A stretch of DNA of 33,287 bases from an uncultured Alphaproteobacteria bacterium (GCA_910585375.1 CAJUCZ010000020.1:1-33287); one strand, 5' to 3'. Shown: positions 1 through 7,259, counted from the stretch's first letter. Numbers and translations: made by a program. Notes: generated from the sequence alone by a model not told the origin.

Positions 1-170
1 AGATGGGTGGAGATTTTGGGCAGGGGGATGAGAAAGCAGAGGGGATTTTGGCTAATCAGGGAGAGGAAAGAAAAAGGAAAACGGTATGGATGAGAGAAGA
101 GAGAGAAAATCAGCTAAAGAAGGGGGTTGCGAGGAGCGAAAAGACTGAAATGGAAAAAGCAATTAAGAAA
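1..170. other. Purine-rich non-coding tract
   Basis: The + strand is strongly biased to A and G; for example 61-120 holds only 8 pyrimidines by my count. A 90-codon open frame runs through it and into the 3' end of thyX, but its composition (Lys, Glu, Arg, Gly) is what any purine-rich strand gives, and I see no family resemblance. The tract lies directly beyond the thyX terminator, the same position that a second purine tract (7548-7858) holds relative to pgpA. Confidence 0.6.
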
Positions 171-173
171 ATA

Positions 174-196
174 AAAGGCGGAAAATTTCCGCCTTT
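174..196 (-). terminator. Rho-independent terminator of thyX
   Basis: A near-perfect inverted repeat (AAAGGCGGAAA with TTTCCGCCTTT) lies 6 bases beyond the thyX stop. Read on the minus strand, the stem is followed by TTTTATTTT, the expected U-rich tail. Confidence 0.8.
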
Positions 197-201
197 CCTT
201 G

Positions 202-858
202 TTATGATATTTTTTGTAACGGTGTATTTAAATCATTCCCGATGTCATCAAACACAACAGGAATATGTTGTTTAAACTCGTTTAACAAGGCTTTCATAAT
301 CTGTTGTACAGTCGGATGTGCTGCGGGTGCCGTTCTCAGACTCAGAACATGGCGCCATTCCCGCAGATTTGCCGTCATAACCACATCCGCCTTGACGGAG
401 TGCGGCAACAGCATTCTTGCCTGATCAGCTTTGGCACCGAGTGCACACATTTTCATATATTGCTGCTCAATTGCACATACGCCGTCATACCACGCCTTGT
501 ACATTTCTGTTCCTTCCTGAATATGACAGGGCTTGACAACCGTAATTTCCGAACCGAATTTGTCTTTGAAATAATTGCAGTACCGCGTGCTCTCAATGGC
601 ATAAGAAACGTGGCGGTGACGGGTAATGTCCTTGTAACATCCGAGGTCGCAGGTAATCTTGACAGTAATGTTAAAATGCTCAAGCATGGCTGTATGCCCG
701 AGTTCAATCAGTTTTCTAACCATTTTTGCGGCGCTGTCATCAGTAATGGCGCCTTCCGATTTGTAACAATTTCGGGCACATTTTTCAATAAATTTCAAGA
801 TATAATCACCGTCGAGCGGCGTCCAGATTTCATATCCGGGATCTACGATTCTAACCAT
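202..858 (-). CDS. thyX: Flavin-dependent thymidylate synthase ThyX
   Basis: This enzyme makes dTMP from dUMP in the cytoplasm using methylenetetrahydrofolate and reduced FAD. The 218-residue length is normal for the family. The ThyX signature RHRx7S is intact: RHR at residues 80-82 and Ser at 90, in RHRHVSYAIES. A second family block is DQARMLLPHSVKADVVMTAN near residues 148-167, followed by the conserved arginine segment LREWRHVLSLR. I chose the ATG at 858 because AGAGGA sits just upstream; the longer frame to 936 adds a hydrophobic stretch untypical of ThyX. It is transcribed alone, divergent from the nuclease-like gene, and ends at a clear terminator. No thyA is visible, so ThyX may be the only route to dTMP, though the rest of the genome is unseen. 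Confidence 0.96.
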   Translation of the reverse strand: MVRIVDPGYEIWTPLDGDYILKFIEKCARNCYKSEGAITDDSAAKMVRKLIELGHTAMLEHFNITVKITCDLGCYKDITRHRHVSYAIESTRYCNYFKDKFGSEITVVKPCHIQEGTEMYKAWYDGVCAIEQQYMKMCALGAKADQARMLLPHSVKADVVMTANLREWRHVLSLRTAPAAHPTVQQIMKALLNEFKQHIPVVFDDIGNDLNTPLQKIS

Positions 859-1020
859 AATTTTTCCTCTGTTTCTGATATAAAGATAAACAAATGATAT
901 TCGGATAAAAAACATAAAACCAGTATAAAGTGGCAATTGATAACAAAAAAAGTAACCATATATTTACTAAAATCGCCTAAGGTTAAAACAACTGTAAAAC
1001 GCATAAACGGGAAGACATTT

Positions 1021-1989
1021 ATGGGATTTTTAAAAAAAATAATGCTGGGTTTCGGCGCTTTGTTTTTAATTCTGGCCGGCGGGGCGGGAACCCAGAGTTC
1101 CAGCACTTTGCTGCAGGGCGGCGGTTTTTTCGGATTATTGATTGGATTGTTCATTTTATATCTTTTTGCCCGCATGGCCTGGCGTGCCATGGGATGTCTT
1201 CCGTCAGCCTTAATCATTATCGGCATTGTTGTCTTTATTTTATATGCCATCGGAGCGTTTAATAACGGGGTAGGGGGTATTGTGCCGAATGTCAGGTCTT
1301 TTCTCGGACAAAACGCCGCTCCTCGTCAATTCTCACGTCAGGCAAATGTTCCACAGGAGCTTGATGAAGAATTTTATGAAGATGAAGCCGCCGTATCCGG
1401 ACAATATCCGGAAGAACAACCGTCCGGCAGTGTGGAAGAACTGGTCAACCGCCTGTCCGAAGGCTTTGGCAATGCTTCGGCGGCAAGGCAGCCGACACGT
1501 CCGGCGCCGGCTTACCCGACAATTTACGGAACGGCCGGTGTTGTCAGCGGCGATACCTTAAAAATCAACGGCCGCTTTTTCAAATTATACGGTATTGACG
1601 CTCCCGAACTGAATCAACGCTGCGCGGACGGCAACGGCCGTTCTTACAGCTGCGGCAAAGTTGCGGCGCGCTGGCTGCGGGACTGGATTATGGACAATCC
1701 GCTGGAATGCCGGATTATGCAGCAGGACAAAAAAGGCAATATGGTCGGAAACTGCGCCTTGGGCCCTTATGATCTGGGTGCGGCCATCGTTAATGCCGGC
1801 TGGGCGGTTGCTTATGAAAAATATACCGAAATTTACGTTCCTTATGAGCAGCAGGCAAAAATGAACCGCCGCGGCCTGTGGCGCGGAAAATTCTACAAGC
1901 CGTGGGATTGGCGGCAAATTCAGCAGCAACGGCCGGAAATTAAAATCACGCGCCCCAAACGCAAACACATCGGGGATATCTTTGAGTAA
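1021..1989 (+). CDS. Membrane-anchored thermonuclease-like (SNase-fold) protein
   Basis: The 322-residue protein has three predicted membrane segments (about residues 8-24, 35-52 and 61-80), a low-complexity acidic/Gln-rich linker (about 95-165) and a C-terminal staphylococcal-nuclease domain (about 170-300). SNase landmarks are GDTLKINGRFFKLYGIDAPE, an alpha-helical CGKVAARWLRDW and the terminal GLWRGKFYKPWDWR seen in alphaproteobacterial members. The domain would sit outside or inside depending on topology, which I cannot settle. Of the classic catalytic trio the Glu of DAPE is kept, but the Arg of the RLLGID-type strand is Lys (FKLYGID) and the Arg of DRYGR is Asn (DKKGN), so nuclease activity is doubtful. 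I use the ATG at 1021, preceded by GGGAAG; a TTG at 937 would only add a basic extension. The stop is 5 bases before tsaE. Confidence 0.85.
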   Translation: MGFLKKIMLGFGALFLILAGGAGTQSSSTLLQGGGFFGLLIGLFILYLFARMAWRAMGCLPSALIIIGIVVFILYAIGAFNNGVGGIVPNVRSFLGQNAAPRQFSRQANVPQELDEEFYEDEAAVSGQYPEEQPSGSVEELVNRLSEGFGNASAARQPTRPAPAYPTIYGTAGVVSGDTLKINGRFFKLYGIDAPELNQRCADGNGRSYSCGKVAARWLRDWIMDNPLECRIMQQDKKGNMVGNCALGPYDLGAAIVNAGWAVAYEKYTEIYVPYEQQAKMNRRGLWRGKFYKPWDWRQIQQQRPEIKITRPKRKHIGDIFE

Positions 1990-1994
1990 AAAAC

Positions 1995-2462
1995 ATGACC
2001 GAAACTTTTGAATATTTTTCACCGGATGAAGCTTCAACAGCTGCTTTTGGAAAAAAAATGGCACAAATGGCAAAACAGGGCGATGTCTTTGCCTTGTTTG
2101 GCACGCTGGGAATGGGCAAAAGCGTTCTGGCGCGGGCTTTTATTCAGAGCTTGACCGGTGCGGAAGAAGTTCCGAGCCCGACCTTTACGCTGGTGCAAAG
2201 CTATGATGCGCCGGATTTTGAGATATTTCATTATGATTTGTACCGCATAAAATCACCGGAAGAAATTTTTGAAATCGGCATGGAAGAAGCCATGTATCAG
2301 GGCGTAAGCCTGATTGAATGGCCGGAAATGATGGGCGGATATCTGCCGCATAATTGTTTTCGAATAGAAATCACGCCGCAAAATGACGGCCGCAAGATCA
2401 CAATCTCAACCGCTTCGGAAGAAAAACGGCAGCGTCTGGCGGAATTGGAAAAAGATAAATGA
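1995..2462 (+). CDS. tsaE: tRNA threonylcarbamoyladenosine biosynthesis ATPase TsaE
   Basis: TsaE is the small P-loop ATPase that partners TsaB and TsaD to make the t6A base at position 37 of ANN-decoding tRNAs. The 155-residue size is typical. The Walker A is GTLGMGKS (about residues 36-43, Ser for the usual Thr), followed by the family blocks PSPTFTLVQSY, HYDLYRIKSPEE and SLIEWPE. The gene follows the SNase-like gene by 5 bases, and its stop overlaps the start of hprK in an ATGA junction, so the three are probably co-transcribed and the last two translationally coupled. tsaB and tsaD are not in the window. Confidence 0.95.
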   Translation: MTETFEYFSPDEASTAAFGKKMAQMAKQGDVFALFGTLGMGKSVLARAFIQSLTGAEEVPSPTFTLVQSYDAPDFEIFHYDLYRIKSPEEIFEIGMEEAMYQGVSLIEWPEMMGGYLPHNCFRIEITPQNDGRKITISTASEEKRQRLAELEKDK

Positions 2463-2881
2463 GCAATATTCATGCTTCCTGCGTAGATTATGACGGAAAA
2501 GGGATACTGCTTCTCGGCGCTTCCGGCAGCGGCAAATCCGGCCTGTGCCTTGAGCTGATTCTGAATTATAATGCCATGCTGGTTGCCGATGACCGTGTTG
2601 AACTCATACCCAAAGCCGGCGGTGTCTATGCTTCCGCGCCGGAAAATATCAAAGGCCTGCTGGAAGTCCGCAATGTCGGAATCCTGCACCTGCCGGTTAA
2701 AGAGGAAACACGGGTGCAGGTCGTTGTCAGGCTTGAACCCGTCACACAAACTTTGGAACGCCTGCCGGAGCCGGAATCCTGCCTTCTGGAAAATATCGGA
2801 GTGCCGTTTCTGCGTTTTTATGAAAACGACACAGCCGCTGCCGCCAAAATCATTGCTTTTCTGAGCTTTCCTCGTATCTGA
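2459..2881 (+). CDS. hprK: HPr kinase/phosphorylase, short alphaproteobacterial form
   Basis: This is a 140-residue protein equal to the C-terminal catalytic half of HprK, which phosphorylates a serine of the PTS phosphocarrier HPr. The Walker A is GASGSGKS (about residues 20-27), then VADDRVEL and the HprK signature region GLLEVRNVGILHL. The N-terminal HprK domain is absent, which is normal for Alphaproteobacteria, where HprK belongs to a regulatory rather than sugar-importing PTS. In many relatives hprK sits with a sensor kinase pair and PTS EIIA/HPr genes; here it is coupled to tsaE instead. The start is fixed by the ATGA overlap with tsaE. Confidence 0.9.
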   Translation: MSNIHASCVDYDGKGILLLGASGSGKSGLCLELILNYNAMLVADDRVELIPKAGGVYASAPENIKGLLEVRNVGILHLPVKEETRVQVVVRLEPVTQTLERLPEPESCLLENIGVPFLRFYENDTAAAAKIIAFLSFPRI

Positions 2882-2928
2882 TTTTTCTGCAAAAAAGATG
2901 AGAGTCCAAGGGGATGACTTTGATTAGT

Positions 2929-2958
2929 TTGTTGATTTCTGCTGTTTTTGCATATAAT
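2929..2958 (+). promoter_or_regulatory. Probable promoter of mlaE-mlaF-radA-cvpA
   Basis: A perfect -10 hexamer TATAAT (2953-2958) lies 18 bases after TTGTTG (2929-2934). It falls in the 110-base gap between hprK and mlaE and gives a leader of about 27 bases carrying the GAGAGAG ribosome site before the ATG at 2992. Confidence 0.55.
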
Positions 2959-2991
2959 ATAGGCCAAACGATAAATTAAAGAGAGAGTGTC

Positions 2992-3783
2992 ATGGCAAAA
3001 AAATACATTGAAAACTTTTTAAGAAAACAGGGAAAACCGCTGGTTACATTCATTTCCCGCCTCGGTGAACTGTCTTTGTTCATCGCCAAATCGCTGTATA
3101 ACTGCGTTACGCCGCCGTTTTATCTCCGGCTTCTTGGCAAGCAGATGATAGACATCGGTTTCTATTCCTTGCCGGTTGTCGGATTGACCACAATTTTTGC
3201 CGGTATGGTCATAGCCTTGCAGAGTTACTCCGGTTTTGCCCGTTTCGGAGCGGAAAGCGCCGTTGCTTCCGTTGTGCTGATTTCCGTAACCCGTGAACTC
3301 GCACCTGTTTTGTCGGCCTTAATGGTTGCCGGCCGTATCGGTGCCGCCATGGCGGCTGAAATCGGGACCATGCGTGTGACCGAGCAGATTGACGCCCTGA
3401 CGACTTTGTCGACCAATCCGTTTAAATATCTGGTTGCGCCGCGCATTATTGCCGGTATTTTGGTTCTGCCGCTGTTGGTTCTGTTCGGTGACGTCATCGG
3501 CATTTTCGGCGGCTATGTCATCGGTGTTTACAAACTCGGTTTCAATCCGGCCAATTACATCAATTCCACTTTGCAGGAATTACAGGCCATTGACATTACG
3601 ACCGGCGTTGTGAAAGCCTGCGTCTTCGGTTTTATCATTTCTTTGATGGGCTGCTATAACGGTTACAAGTCCAAAGGCGGCGCACAGGGCGTGGGCGAAG
3701 CAACGACCAATGCCGTTGTTTCGGCGTCTATCCTGATTTTGATATTTAACTATATCATTACCGAAGTCTTCTTTTCCAAATAA
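2992..3783 (+). CDS. mlaE: Phospholipid ABC transporter permease MlaE
   Basis: MlaE is the inner-membrane permease of the Mla system, which moves phospholipids between inner and outer membranes to keep the outer leaflet asymmetric. The 263-residue length is normal. Family landmarks are the N-terminal amphipathic part, TTIFAGMVIALQSY, then SVTRELAPVLSALMVAGRIGAAMAAEIGTMRVTEQIDAL, of which the EIGTMRVTEQIDAL core is diagnostic, and the closing hydrophobic segment ending FNYIITEVFF. It is followed 20 bases later by the matching ATPase. No MCE-domain gene (mlaD) follows in this operon. Confidence 0.95.
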   Translation: MAKKYIENFLRKQGKPLVTFISRLGELSLFIAKSLYNCVTPPFYLRLLGKQMIDIGFYSLPVVGLTTIFAGMVIALQSYSGFARFGAESAVASVVLISVTRELAPVLSALMVAGRIGAAMAAEIGTMRVTEQIDALTTLSTNPFKYLVAPRIIAGILVLPLLVLFGDVIGIFGGYVIGVYKLGFNPANYINSTLQELQAIDITTGVVKACVFGFIISLMGCYNGYKSKGGAQGVGEATTNAVVSASILILIFNYIITEVFFSK

Positions 3784-3803
3784 CCGCAGCAGAGGAACAA
3801 GCA

Positions 3804-4568
3804 ATGTCAGATACAAAAATTAAAATCACGAATTTGAAAAAAGCTTTCGGCCGCAAGGTTGTCCTCGACGGTGTGGATTTGGACATCAGAAAAGGAGAGT
3901 CTTTGGTAGTTATCGGCGGTTCAGGTACCGGAAAATCTGTTTTGATTAAGTGCATTCAGGGCATTTTGGTACCTGATGCCGGTTCAATCAAAATTGACGG
4001 AAACGAAGTTGTCGGCGTAACGGAAGAACAAAAAGAAGCCATGCATTCCAAAATGGGCATGCTTTTTCAGGGCGGTGCCTTGTTTGACAGCTTAAGCGTT
4101 TGGGAAAACGTGGCTTTCGGCTTGATAGAAAACCAGAAAATGCCAAAGAAAGAAGCCAAGCTTGCCGCCGTTAACGTTTTACGTCAGGTCGGTCTGGCAC
4201 CGGATGTTGCCGACTTGTCGCCGTCCGAGCTTTCCGGCGGCATGCAAAAACGTGTCGGTCTGGCACGCGCCATTGCCACAAAACCGGAAATTATCTTTTT
4301 TGACGAGCCGACTACCGGTCTGGACCCTATTATGTCCGATGTCATTAATGATTTGATTATCGAGTCCGTAAAAGGTCTGGGCGCAACCGCACTGACCATT
4401 ACGCATGATATGGCTTCCGCCCGCAAGATTGCTGACCGGATTGCCATGTTGTACAAAGGCAAAATCATCTGGCAGGGAACGGTAAAGGAAATGGACAAGA
4501 CAGACAATCCTTATGTTTGCCAGTTTATTAACGGCTGTTCTCAAGGCCCGATTAAAGTAGAGGTTTAG
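3804..4568 (+). CDS. mlaF: Phospholipid ABC transporter ATPase MlaF
   Basis: This is the cytoplasmic ATPase that pairs with MlaE. The Walker A is GGSGTGKS (about residues 38-45), the Q-loop lies in MGMLFQGGALFDSLSVWENV, the ABC signature is LSGGMQKRVGLARA (about 143-156), the Walker B is IIFFDEPTTGLDP and the switch His is in TITHDM. The GALFDSLSVWENVAF block separates MlaF/Ttg2A from other importers. The 254-residue length is typical. It ends 2 bases before radA, so lipid transport and radA share a transcript here. Confidence 0.95.
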   Translation: MSDTKIKITNLKKAFGRKVVLDGVDLDIRKGESLVVIGGSGTGKSVLIKCIQGILVPDAGSIKIDGNEVVGVTEEQKEAMHSKMGMLFQGGALFDSLSVWENVAFGLIENQKMPKKEAKLAAVNVLRQVGLAPDVADLSPSELSGGMQKRVGLARAIATKPEIIFFDEPTTGLDPIMSDVINDLIIESVKGLGATALTITHDMASARKIADRIAMLYKGKIIWQGTVKEMDKTDNPYVCQFINGCSQGPIKVEV

Positions 4569-4570
4569 AT

Positions 4571-5947
4571 ATGGCGAAAAAAGGCGGCAGCGAGTTTGTT
4601 TGTCAGAACTGCGGCACGGTATATCCGCGCTGGCAGGGAAAATGCGACGCCTGCGGCGAATGGAACACAATTGTCGAAGAAAAAGTCGGCGGAGAGGGTT
4701 TTTCTAACCTTGCTCCAAAACATAAAGGCAAAATCATCGACTTTGTCCCGTTAAGTGGCGCGCAGGAAAAACTGAGCCGCCTGTCAACCTCAATCAAAGA
4801 ACTGGACCGTGTCTGCGGCGGTGGTTTGGTTGCCGGTTCGGTCATTCTGGTCGGCGGTGACCCCGGTATCGGAAAATCTACTTTGCTGTTGCAAACCTGT
4901 GCCAAAATTGCCAATCTGCCGGAACATCCGGAATGTTACTATATATCGGGCGAAGAAGCCATAGATCAGGTGAGGATTCGCGCCAAGCGTCTGGGGTTGG
5001 AACAATCGCCGGTCAAACTGGCCAGTGCCACCGACATCAAAGACATTATTGCCACGCTGGAAAAATCAAATGCTGCTGTGGTCATCATAGATTCCATCCA
5101 AACCATGTATCTGGAAGATGTTGAATCCACCCCCGGCAGCGTTGCGCAAGTTCGGGCGTGCAGCTATGAACTGATAAAATTGGCCAAGAAAAAAGGCTTT
5201 ACGCTGTTTCTGGTCGGGCACGTCACCAAACAGGGCTCGATTGCCGGTCCGCGTGTGCTGGAACATATGGTCGATACGGTTTTGTATTTTGAAGGCGAAA
5301 GAGGGCATCATTTCCGCATTTTGCGTGCGGTAAAAAACCGTTACGGCGCCACGGACGAAATCGGCGTGTTTGAAATGCAGGATCAGGGATTGGTCGAAGT
5401 TGACAACCCTTCGGCCTTGTTTTTGGCGGAACGGCAGGGCAATATCTCCGGCTCCTGCGTCTTTGCCGGTATAGAGGGATCACGTCCGGTATTGGTCGAA
5501 ATTCAGGCGCTGGTCAGCCAGACCGGATACGCCAGCCCCAAACGCGCCGTTGTCGGCTGGGACAGCAACCGCCTGTCAATGGTTTTGGCGGTTTTGGAGG
5601 CGCGCTGCGGTATAAGTTTGAGTTCACAGGACGTATATCTGAATATTGCCGGTGGCTTAAAAATTACAGAGCCGGCAGCAGATTTGGCGGTTGCCATGGC
5701 TGTAATTTCATCATTAAACAACAAACCTCTGCCGCATGATATGGTTATATTCGGCGAAATTGGTCTTTCCGGTGAGATTCGTGCGGTCAGCCAGCCGAAT
5801 TTGCGGCTGAAAGAAGCGCATAAACTGGGTTTTGCCAGTGCCATAACGCCACCGGAACATAAAAAGGACAACGGCAACAAAAGAGATTATGGTATGTCTG
5901 TTTATGAAATCGGCAACGTCCAGCGGCTAATTAATTGGTTTAATTAA
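4571..5947 (+). CDS. radA: DNA repair protein RadA
   Basis: RadA (Sms) is a RecA-like helicase that extends D-loops during recombination and repair. Domains in order: a C4 zinc finger (CQNC at about residues 12-15 and CDAC at about 26-29), an ATPase core with Walker A GGDPGIGKST (about 94-103), the RadA-specific KNRYGATDEIGVFEM motif (KNRFG in most members, Tyr here), and a C-terminal Lon-protease-like domain without protease function. At 458 residues it is full length. It starts 2 bases after mlaF and is followed 15 bases later by cvpA; radA-cvpA is a common alphaproteobacterial order. Confidence 0.97.
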   Translation: MAKKGGSEFVCQNCGTVYPRWQGKCDACGEWNTIVEEKVGGEGFSNLAPKHKGKIIDFVPLSGAQEKLSRLSTSIKELDRVCGGGLVAGSVILVGGDPGIGKSTLLLQTCAKIANLPEHPECYYISGEEAIDQVRIRAKRLGLEQSPVKLASATDIKDIIATLEKSNAAVVIIDSIQTMYLEDVESTPGSVAQVRACSYELIKLAKKKGFTLFLVGHVTKQGSIAGPRVLEHMVDTVLYFEGERGHHFRILRAVKNRYGATDEIGVFEMQDQGLVEVDNPSALFLAERQGNISGSCVFAGIEGSRPVLVEIQALVSQTGYASPKRAVVGWDSNRLSMVLAVLEARCGISLSSQDVYLNIAGGLKITEPAADLAVAMAVISSLNNKPLPHDMVIFGEIGLSGEIRAVSQPNLRLKEAHKLGFASAITPPEHKKDNGNKRDYGMSVYEIGNVQRLINWFN

Positions 5948-5962
5948 GTTAAAGGGTAGAAA

Positions 5963-6688
5963 ATGAATAACGTAGATGTCATCATTCTGTTTGTGGTCGG
6001 AATCTCCGGACTGATAGCTTTGAGCCGCGGACTTGTCAAAGAAGTCTTGTCGATTATCGGCTGGGTGTTGGGAACGATTGCCGTTATCTACCTGCTGCCG
6101 GTTATCAACCCGCTGACTGAAAAATATATTGCCGAAGGTATGATTGGCGGCATTATCACGGCCTTAAGCATCCTGATTGTTTTTATGATTATCTGGAACA
6201 TTTCCACCAGCGGTATAATCAATGATATCCGAATTTCAAAAATGAGCGGTCTGGATCGGATTCTCGGGCTGTTTTTTGGTATTGCCAGAGCATTTTTGCT
6301 GGTTGTGCTGGTCTATATCCTGATAAGCTGGATTATGCCGCATGACAAACAGCCGGAAGTGCTTCGGGAATCAAAATATTTTAATATTGCCGGCAATTTT
6401 GCCAAACCGATAGAAAAACTGATACCGGAAGAAACCTTGGAAAACATCCGTAAAAAAGCCGAAGAAATGAATGGTGCGGATGAAGATGATGAAAAGGCTG
6501 AAGAAAAAGCCAAAAAGCAAAAGAAAAAAGACGATGCTCAGGCTCTGTTTGATAAACTGACCCAGCCTCAGGTCAAAAAGTTCAAAAAAGACGTTGAAAA
6601 AGTAAAAAAACTCAATGAACAAGTTGATGAAGGCTATAATAAACTCGAACGGGACAATCTTGACCGCCTGATTGATAATATACATTAG
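5963..6688 (+). CDS. cvpA: CvpA family membrane protein with long charged tail
   Basis: The first 130 residues form four hydrophobic segments with the CvpA pattern (DVIILFVVGISGLIALSRGL at the start, then GLDRILGLFFGIARAFLLVV). CvpA proteins are linked to colicin V export and purine-gene operons, but their molecular role is not settled. The 241-residue length exceeds the usual 160-190 because of a C-terminal tail (about 160-241) that is highly charged, Lys/Glu-rich and predicted to be helical or coiled-coil. In many relatives purF follows; here the next gene belongs to the repeated RNA cassette, so synteny breaks after this stop. AAAGGGTAG is the ribosome site. Confidence 0.88.
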   Translation: MNNVDVIILFVVGISGLIALSRGLVKEVLSIIGWVLGTIAVIYLLPVINPLTEKYIAEGMIGGIITALSILIVFMIIWNISTSGIINDIRISKMSGLDRILGLFFGIARAFLLVVLVYILISWIMPHDKQPEVLRESKYFNIAGNFAKPIEKLIPEETLENIRKKAEEMNGADEDDEKAEEKAKKQKKKDDAQALFDKLTQPQVKKFKKDVEKVKKLNEQVDEGYNKLERDNLDRLIDNIH

Positions 6689-6746
6689 TCTGATCTGAAA
6701 ATTTACTTCTGTCACATTCGGGACCTCCTCTCCCGCAAAAATCCGC

Positions 6747-6774
6747 TTGCAAAAGTCATAGATTCGTTTAATAT
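6747..6774 (+). promoter_or_regulatory. Promoter of cassette copy 1
   Basis: TTGCAA (6747-6752), a 16-base spacer and TAATAT (6769-6774). The second cassette has the same layout (TTGCAA, 16 bases, TATGAT). The predicted start of transcription, near 6781, coincides with the 5' strand of the first helix of the leader RNA. Confidence 0.7.
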
Positions 6775-6779
6775 AACCC

Positions 6780-6964
6780 TCGCAGTCCGGAGACGGGCTG
6801 CGGTGTCTCAAAAACATCATATAACAAAATATTCCGCTTCGGCGGAGTGTCCCGATATAAGTGCATTTGTGCAGCGAATACGGACGACTGCGTTATACAG
6901 TTTTTGAGCTCCGCCACCCTTGTTTTAGGGTGGTTTTGTTTTAATCAAAACTAAGGAGCAAAAA
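6780..6964 (+). ncRNA. Structured 5' leader RNA, copy 1 (unrecognised class)
   Basis: Helices I can draw: P1 GCAGTCC (6782-6788) with GGGCTGC (6795-6801), loop GGAGAC; P2 CTCAAAAAC (6807-6815) with GTTTTTGAG (6900-6908); inside P2, P3 TCCGC/GCGGA (6833-6846) closed by a UUCG loop, P4 GTCC (6849-6852) with GGAC (6882-6885), and P5 TGCA/TGCA (6862-6873). Then come P6 CCACCCT/AGGGTGG (6914-6933), followed by TTTTGTTTT, and P7 GTTTTG/CAAAAC (6933-6951), sharing base G6933 with P6. GCTCC (6908-6912) can pair with the Shine-Dalgarno GGAGC (6955-6959). Nearly every helix is kept in copy 2 by paired base changes. I cannot match it to a known riboswitch or leader family. A cis-regulatory role on the following gene is inferred from the SD masking and the attenuator-like P6. 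Confidence 0.8.
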
Positions 6965-6967
6965 TAA

Positions 6968-7228
6968 ATGTTATCAAAGAAAATTAGAAAAGAATGGCAT
7001 AAAAACTTCCGCGCCTATTGCAATCAGGAATTAGACCGAATGATGACGGAGCAGGGAATAACAAACGCCGAACTGGCTAAACACACATATTTTCTGGCAG
7101 GTCGAATAGAAAAGCTGAGAACAAATACAATCGGCCTGCATATAAAGGACTATGTTTACTTGTTCTCCTTCTTCGACAAGGTATTTGAGATTAAATTGTC
7201 CAACGCCAAAGATTATCCTTGGCAATAA
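6968..7228 (+). CDS. Small HTH-like protein of the repeated cassette, copy 1
   Basis: The 86-residue protein begins MLSKKIRKEW and ends KDYPWQ. Residues about 22-52 (from LDRMMTEQGITNAELAKH on) read like a Cro/CI-type helix-turn-helix, with an aromatic helix YVYLFSFFDKVFEIKL after it, but the match is weak and I do not recognise the family. By my count 59 of 86 residues are identical to the copy at 32698, with changes concentrated in surface-type positions, so both copies appear to be under selection for protein sequence. Translation would start at the ATG 8 bases after GGAGC, which the leader RNA can mask. It is a single-gene unit between its own promoter and terminator. A regulator, an RNA-binding protein or an antitoxin-like role are all possible. 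Confidence 0.8.
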   Translation: MLSKKIRKEWHKNFRAYCNQELDRMMTEQGITNAELAKHTYFLAGRIEKLRTNTIGLHIKDYVYLFSFFDKVFEIKLSNAKDYPWQ

Positions 7229-7229
7229 T

Positions 7230-7259
7230 AAAAAAGCGGGAGGTCAATCCCGCTTTTTT
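7230..7259 (+). terminator. Terminator of cassette copy 1
   Basis: GCGGGA (7236-7241) pairs with TCCCGC (7248-7253), flanked by six A before and six T after, right after the stop of the small gene. The second cassette has the same stem with a different loop. Confidence 0.9.

Noticed and set aside
3..275. 90-codon frame at the window start
   Set aside because: It runs through a purine-rich tract, across the thyX terminator and into the thyX 3' end; its composition explains it.
304..897. 197-codon frame opposite thyX
   Set aside because: Shadow of thyX, which has the complete RHRx7S motif.
6720..6736. Terminator of cvpA at CGGGA ... TCCCG
   Set aside because: The stem is only 5 bases and there is no U-run, so I left it out.
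6780..6964. T-box, tRNA-like element or group I intron
   Set aside because: No T-box sequence, no acceptor-stem/CCA end and no intron core; the layout matches none of these.
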